The translations under genes were made by a program, and so were the position numbers. From contig CM048753.1 of assembly GCA_026315105.1 (NCBI GenBank), positions 70,611,547-70,675,546 of the forward strand: 64,000 nt of DNA, in the 5' to 3' direction. Shown piece by piece: positions 59,054 to 64,000 of this stretch (its first letter is position 1; the number at the start of each line of letters is the position of its first letter). The stretch comes from Locusta migratoria. Lineage: Eukaryota; Arthropoda; Insecta; Orthoptera; Acrididae. Below the pieces are notes generated by a model. That model saw only the letters and a list, made by a program, of their open reading frames with translations. It had not been told where the DNA came from and ran no database searches.

Positions 59054-59253
59054 CAAATGTTCAAATGTTTGTAAAGCTTATGGGACTTAACTACGGGGTC
59101 ATCAGTCCCTAAACTTACAAGCTACTTATGAACTAGCTACCACTATGGACGGCACAAATATCCATGCCCGAGGGGGGGATTCGAACCCCCGACCGTAGTG
59201 GCCGTGCAGACCGTGACTGGAGCGCCTCAGTCTCCTCGGCCATCGCGGCCGGC
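59054..59253 (-). mobile_element. SINE-1 with 11-bp TSD
   Basis: Flanked by TTGCAAGGTTT (59043-59053 and 59254-59264). Complete 200-base copy, tail left, head CATCGCGGCCGGC right. Confidence 0.95.
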
Positions 59254-59524
59254 TTGCAAGGTTTTCTTTGGCCGTCAATAACATGTTCAATAACATGTAG
59301 CGTTGTTTCCTCAGTTCCAGTATTAAACTATGACTTCCTACATAACAAATCGACTTTTATAACCTCACTTTCAACACCGGGTATTACTGTCCGATTACGT
59401 TTATCGTCTAAACACGATGCCACAACATCTTGCATAGATTGTAGTTCAGGGCTAGTAGGCTAGGAGCGCTTCAGTAGACTATTATCTATCTTGTTCACTT
59501 TCGTTCATCGTTTAAGAAGGGCTT

Positions 59525-59800
59525 AAAGTGTCCCAGGCGGTCGGCCCAGTCTCTTAGTCCGTGAGGTCAGCGGCCCGTCTGGGCGCCGCCTCTGCCTCTG
59601 CTTAGCACTCGAGACTCTAGTGGGCGTAGCTGTTTGGGCGCTAGGCGCGGGGCTATTGTCTGCCCCAGCCCGAGGTCGACAGCCCGGTCGCTAGGCAACC
59701 ACAGGCTGCGGTACACTTGCTCAATAAACAGCGACGTCACTGTCAAGCTGAACGTCGAAGCAGGTACCACCAGCTGCGACAACATTATTTATTCGATTAT
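59525..59800 (+). repeat. GC-rich, possible solo LTR or retroelement end
   Basis: CGGTCGGCCCAGTCTCTTAG to GAACGTCGAAGCAGG. Contains TGCTCAATAAACAGCG, a polyadenylation-type signal. No partner LTR or gag-pol. On the minus strand at 59831-59803, CTGATGATG and CCGAAACGG repeat the hammerhead-like layout. Confidence 0.35.
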
Positions 59801-59907
59801 GCATTCCGTTTCGGTGTTATGGTCATCATCAGGCTCCCGTTGTGCAACTGTCAGTTCTAGCACATTTAAAAGGGGTGGCCGGTAACACCGTTAGCCGCAA
59901 ATTTCTC

Positions 59908-59910
<3 letters not shown>

Positions 59911-59942
<32 letters not shown>
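59911..59942 (+). repeat. Poly(T) tract
   Basis: T homopolymer; no tRNA-like sequence adjoins it. Confidence 0.9.
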
Positions 59943-60177
59943 CATGCAGAAACTGATGAGCTACGTGTACGTCTACCATCTGTAGTCTCAGCACATTGTT
60001 TACGGAGAGAATTGAAGTAACTGTCAAGGAATGTGACTGATAAAGTAATGCTCTTCTCATGTTAACTGATTCTTCCGTCGCTTCTTGGTAGAAGTTATTC
60101 ATTATGGAGGTTAAAATACACAATTTTGTACTTGTTCTACGGTTTTGTTTATTTTATTAATCGATTTTCGGCAATAA

Positions 60178-60345
60178 GCCTCCGTCCATCAGTCCCTAAA
60201 TCACTACAGGCAAGTGCCGGGATGGTTCCTTCGAAAGGGCACGGCCGATTTCTTTCCCCATCCTTACCCAAACATCCGAGCGTAAGCTCCGTCTCTAATG
60301 ACCACGCTGTCGACGGGACGTTAAACTCCAAGCTTCCTTCCTAAG
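60178..60345 (+). repeat. SINE-like repeat tail known from Orthoptera
   Basis: TCCCTAAATCACTACAGGCA, AGTGCCGGGATGGTTCCTTC, GAAAGGGCACGGCCGATTTC and GACGGGACGTTAAACTCC. I recall this block as a very abundant SINE body in locust sequence. The tRNA head is missing. Confidence 0.6.
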
Positions 60346-60424
60346 TCTGCAAAATTCTTCGAGATCGGAGTAAAACCGTAGATTTTGCCGAAGTTCGTAG
60401 CAAAAGTACACTGTGATTATATAT

Positions 60425-61640
60425 ATATTGTTGTTGTGGTCTTCAGTCCGGAGACTGGTTTGATGCAGCTCACCACAATACCCTATCCTGAGCGAGCCTC
60501 TTCATCTCCGCATAAGAACGGCAACCTACATCTGTCTGAATCTGCTTACTGTATCCATCTCTTGGTCTTCCTCTGCGGTTTTTACCACACACACTTCCCT
60601 CCAACGCTAAATTCACAATTCCTTGACGTCTAAGAATGTGTCCTACCAATCTATCCCTTCTTTTAGTCAAGGTATGCCAGAAATTTTTTTTCTCCCCAAT
60701 TCTGTTCAGTACCTGCTCATTAGTTACGCGATCCACCCACCTAATCTTCAGCATTCTTCTGTAGCACCATATTTCAAAAGCCTCAATCCTGTCCCCATGT
60801 CTCACTCCCATAGAAGGCAACACTCCATACAAATGCCTTCAGTAAGGAATTCCTTAGGCTTAAGTCAATATTCGATGTTAACAAATTTCTCTTTTTCAAG
60901 AACGCTGTTCTACCCATTGCCATTCTGCATTTTATATCCTCTGTACTGCGACCATAATTTGTTATTTTACTGCCCAAGTAACAAAACTCATCTACCTCCT
61001 TTATTGCTTCGTTACCCAATCTAATTCCTTCAGCATCGCCTGATTTTCTTACACTGCACTCCATTACCCTAGTTTTGTTCTTGTTAACATTCATCTTATA
61101 TGCCCCTTTCAGCACACTGTCCATTCCGTTCAATTGCTCTTCCAGGTCCTTTGCTGTCTCTGACAGAATTACTGCGTCGTCGGCAAAACGCAATGTTTTT
61201 AATTATTCACCCTGAACTTTAATTCCTTCTCCAAATTTCTCCTTGCTTTCCTTTATAGCTTGCTCAATGTACAAATTGAATAACATTGGAGAAATGCTAC
61301 AACCCTGTCTTACTCCCTTTCCAACCACTGCATCCCTTTCACGCCCTTCAACTCTGACAACCGCTGTCTGGTTTTTGTACAAGTTGTAAATAACCTTAAG
61401 CTCCCTATACTTTACTCCTGCTTGCTTCAGAACTTGAAAGAGTTTATTCCAATCAACTTTGTCAAAAGCCTTCTCCAAATCTACAAAAGCTAGAAATGTA
61501 GGTTTGCCTTTTCTTAATCTATCTTCTAGGATAAGCCGTAAAGTGAGTATTGACTCCCGTGTTCCTACATCTCTCCTGAACCCAAACTGATCTTCCCCGA
61601 GGTCGGCTTCTACCAGCTTTTCCAGTTGTTCACAATCACA
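60425..61640 (-). mobile_element. RTE-like LINE fragment, copy 2
   Basis: Minus strand in three frames: MEKAFDKVDWNKLFQVLKQ and GVRQGCSISPMLFNLYIEQA (61478-61203), MRFADDAVILSETAKDLEEQ onward (61193-60783), then EAFEIWCYRRMLKIRWVDRV (60832-60470). A stop between GEG and the FADD block and a frameshift near 60800 inactivate it. Better preserved than the 28.6-kb copy. The end at 60430 has TGTTGTTGTGGTCTTCAGTC. Confidence 0.85.
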
Positions 61641-61874
61641 GAGCAGTATGGTATGGTATTTACCTTAGAATGATTCTGTGCTCTAAATAAATAAGGCTAG
61701 AGAGAAAGAGACTAGCTCGGTAAAACATTATTCAATGAGTCTCGTCCCAAGCCACGCAATATATCCGTGGGCGTAATTGTATTTACAAACCTCATTGGCA
61801 GGCTGAAGCTGCTATGAAAGCGAACTCTTTCTATTTACTCAGTGTCCGCGCTAAAGCGTTACTTTGCGTCATGT

Positions 61875-61905
<31 letters not shown>

Positions 61906-62145
61906 GACAACCTTTTACCGCGCTACAAACATGCCGACACTAGTTGTAACGCCGTTGCTGCAACAGCATTTTCAGTACTGTCCGCTTATTTTAAACAGGT
62001 GCTGGCGTGTGCTATGAGTTACAACTTGCAAAGGGGTGGAAGTATGCGGAAGAAAATTGTGGAGAGCGCTGTTTTCCATGAATGACACCTCGTTGCCGGT
62101 TGACTGTGACAATAGAGGACTCGTAGCCCGAAGAGACAAACTAAA
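61641..62145. other. Unassigned, with (CA)n
   Basis: CA microsatellite at 61877-61903. No gene recognised. Confidence 0.6.
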
Positions 62146-62149
62146 GTTC

Positions 62150-62192
62150 TATAAAAGTTCTAGCGAGAATGGATGCTGGAGCAAGGTAGTCC

Positions 62193-62227
<35 letters not shown>

Positions 62228-62480
62228 GGGGAGAGAGACGGGAAGATGTAAGGGGTTGGAGGGAGGGAGTTAGAACCGTATACACCCTGAAACACGACGA
62301 GAACTACAACTTCCGTACACCAAAAGTTGTGTGCCGCTTCTGTGCAACATTGCTCCAGCGCGAAGTCAAATTCCTGCTGCTCGTGCAACGTGTAACGTGT
62401 CATGGTCCATGCATCGTATACATAGAACACTGCATATCCGTCTTCCCTCCCGAAAACTCCAATACTATTGTTTGAGTAAG
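62150..62480 (+). repeat. Repeat I, copy 1
   Basis: GA run (62196-62224), then GAAACACGACGAGAACTACA, ACTTCCGTACACCAAAAGTT and AGTCAAATTCCTGCTGCTCG. Matches 63520-63845. No coding recognised. Confidence 0.7.
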
Positions 62481-62511
62481 ATTATTTGATGGACAACGTA
62501 ATTCGCAGACA

Positions 62512-63138
62512 TACCGGGTGATCAAAAAGTTAGTATAAATTTGAAAACTTAATAAATCACGGAATAATGTAGGTAGAGAGGTAAAAATTGACATGCTTGG
62601 AATAACATGGGGTTTTATTAAAACCAAAAAAAAAAAAAAAAGTTAAAAAATGTTAGGCAGATGGCGCTTCATCTGATCAAAAAATCAATAATTAGCTTAA
62701 CAAATTAATACAAAACAAAGATGATGTTCTTTACAGGAAATGCTCAATATGTTCGCCATCATTCCTCAACAATAGCTGTAGTCGAGGAATAATGTTGTGA
62801 ACAGCACTGTAAAGCATGTCCGGAGTTATGGTGAGGCATTGGTGTCGGATGTTGTCTTTCAGCATCCCTAGAGATGTCGGTCGATCACGATACACTTGCG
62901 ACTTCAGGTAACCCCAAAGCCAATAATCGCACGGACTGAGGTCTGGGGACCTGGGAGGCCAAGCATGGCGAAAGTGGCGGCTGAGCACACGATCATCACC
63001 AAACGACGCGCGCAAGAGATGTACTTCTTTTTTTGTTCTAATAAAATCCCATGTCATTTCAAGCATGTGTGTCAAATACCTCTATATCTACATTAATCCG
63101 TGATTTATTAAGTTTTCACATTTATACTGACCCGGCAT
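62512..63138 (-). mobile_element. Tc1/mariner-type derivative C
   Basis: The left end ATACCGGGTGATCAAAAAGT is intact. The right end is degraded (TATACTGACCCGGCATA lacks TTTTTGATCA). Body as in element B but inverted, with an A run at 62625-62641. Confidence 0.85.
62731..63075 (-). pseudogene. Tc1/mariner-superfamily transposase C-terminus (element C)
   Basis: The conserved part from LLRASFGDDRVLSRHFRH to NDGEHIEHFL is almost identical to element A. The first 20 codons (MTHMLEMTWDFIRTKKEVH) are read-through of the inverted-repeat region, not transposase. Confidence 0.8.
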
Positions 63139-63242
63139 ATAAAGAAGAGTCTCCCTTTCTGTGTTTATTTGTTAGCAACTAATAATAATCGTCAATTTTA
63201 TTCCGATCTTGATCAGACATTGCACGCAAACGAGAAGAAGAT

Positions 63243-63312
63243 CTGAAACTTCCTGGCAGATTAAAATTGTGTGCCGGAACCGGGACTCGAACCTGAGAGC
63301 TTTGCCTTCTTT
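63243..63312 (-). repeat. SINE-2 fragment
   Basis: GAAACTTCCTGGCAGATTAA, GTGTGCCGGAACCGGGACTC and CTTTGCCTTCTTTCACG: one tRNA-like half only. It stops at the following Tc1/mariner fragment. Confidence 0.8.
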
Positions 63313-63455
63313 CACGTGTCTAGCAATACTTTTTTTTCGGTTCTAATAAAACCCCATGTCATTCGAAGCATGTGTGTCAATTTTTACCTCTCTACCTTCA
63401 TTATTCCGTGATTTATTAAGTTTAGAAATTTATACTGACTTTTAATCACCCATTA
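63313..63455 (-). mobile_element. Tc1/mariner-type fragment D (one terminus)
   Basis: GTCTAGCAATACTTTTTTTT to ATACTGACTTTTAATCACCC matches the right 140 bases of element A. No partner end. Confidence 0.8.
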
Positions 63456-63499
63456 TTTATGTATAGAGAGTTGGCGTGTTTGTGTGTTTGTACGACAGC

Positions 63500-63552
63500 C
63501 GACAGGGGAAACTGTTCTAGCGAGAACGGCTGCTGAAGAAGAGTGGTAGTTC

Positions 63553-63601
<49 letters not shown>

Positions 63602-63848
63602 GAAGAGAGACGGGAATATGTACGGGGTGGAGGGGGAGTGTCAGAAGGGTGTACACCCTGAAACACGACGAGAACTACAACTTCCGTACACCGAAAGTTG
63701 GGTGCCGCTTCTGTGCAACATTGCTCCAGCGCAAAGTCAAATTCCTGCTGCTTGTACAAGGTGTAATGTGTCCACGGTCCACGCTTCGTATACATAGAAC
63801 ACTGCGTATCCGTCTTATCTCCGTAAAACCCCAACACAATTGCTTTAG
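63500..63848 (+). repeat. Repeat I, copy 2
   Basis: GA run (63557-63597), then GAAACACGACGAGAACTACA and AAGTCAAATTCCTGCTGCTT. About 90% identical by eye to copy 1 downstream of the GA run. Followed by T-rich DNA (63855-63898). Confidence 0.7.
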
Positions 63849-64000
63849 TGACTTTTTTATTTTTTATTTAATTTTATTTTTTTTTTCTATTTATTTTGGG
63901 GTGGGGGGATGAATCTCATTCGAAAACGTCCTTATGTATAGAGACTCCACGTGTTTGTATTACATATCTTGTCCACCCAAAATATCTCTGAAACAATAAC

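Noticed and set aside
59911..59942. A third poly(A)/tRNA D-loop junction at this T run
   Set aside because: No tRNA-like sequence adjoins this T run or the homopolymers at 12769, 25256, 30526, 33364 and 34381, so they do not add to the targeting case.
1..64000. CRISPR arrays, bacterial operons, endogenous viral genes
   Set aside because: No spaced identical short repeats with unique spacers, no ribosome-binding or operon organisation, and no viral structural or replicase motifs. All RT domains are of the non-LTR type.

Overview
The window is nuclear DNA of an insect, most likely an orthopteran (grasshopper or locust). Three things suggest this: tRNA-derived SINEs, a two-headed SINE and a Tc1-like terminus of types I remember as typical of locust sequence; several LINE lineages; and many decayed Tc1/mariner, hAT, PIF/Harbinger and Helitron remnants set in AT-rich, microsatellite-rich DNA. 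The order-level call rests on memory of these repeats. I recognise no intact host gene. The window reads as a dense transposon graveyard with one fresh-looking element. Repeat names used here are my own: SINE-1 (tRNA Leu/Ser-like head), SINE-2 (two-headed), SINE-3 (tRNA-Thr-like), SINE-4 (small tRNA-like), LINE-A (CR1/Jockey-like), LINE-B (related, ATTAG tail), RTE-like LINE, and dispersed families C to I.

0-16 kb: a LINE-A fragment joined to repeat C, which is split by LINE-B. Then come a mariner hairpin, a Tc1/mariner derivative carrying a 0.75-kb foldback (itself hit by a SINE-2), repeat D with a SINE-1, a second repeat C, a hAT remnant split by a SINE-1, an 807-bp TIR element with an unrecognised 181-codon ORF, a double SINE-1 insertion, and a GC-rich island.

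15.6-28 kb: a LINE-A fragment, three Helitron-like units, a PIF/Harbinger element with TAA target duplication, a second HARBI1-like fragment, a tandem pair of LINE-A copies (540-codon open RT frame) and a Tc1-like end. 28-42 kb: an RTE-like fragment, Tc1/mariner remnants, a LINE-B nested inside a LINE-A, a three-unit tandem array of SINE-1 plus GA repeat, and a Helitron with the start of its Rep protein.

43.9-50.9 kb is the most interesting part. It holds a 5.7-kb minus-strand non-LTR retrotransposon with an open ORF1 (432 codons, one CCHC knuckle) and an open ORF2 (1079 codons; APE endonuclease, RT, C-terminal CCHC), resembling the L1/Tx1 group. Its poly(A) end joins a tRNA-like SINE at the D-loop. 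A second poly(A) tract nearby joins a different tRNA-like SINE at the homologous D-loop position, and its 5' end also abuts a tRNA-Thr-like half. This suggests a retrotransposon that targets the D-loop/A-box of tRNA-like sequences.

51-64 kb: repeat E copies, a 686-bp palindromic MITE, SINEs, a LINE fragment, a promoter-like patch at 58.3 kb, another RTE-like fragment and two more Tc1/mariner derivatives. A hammerhead-like motif (CTGANGA, short stem, GAAA) recurs across the window. Frames interrupted by insertions often continue on the far side, and several SINEs keep clear target-site duplications, so the order of many insertions can be read directly.
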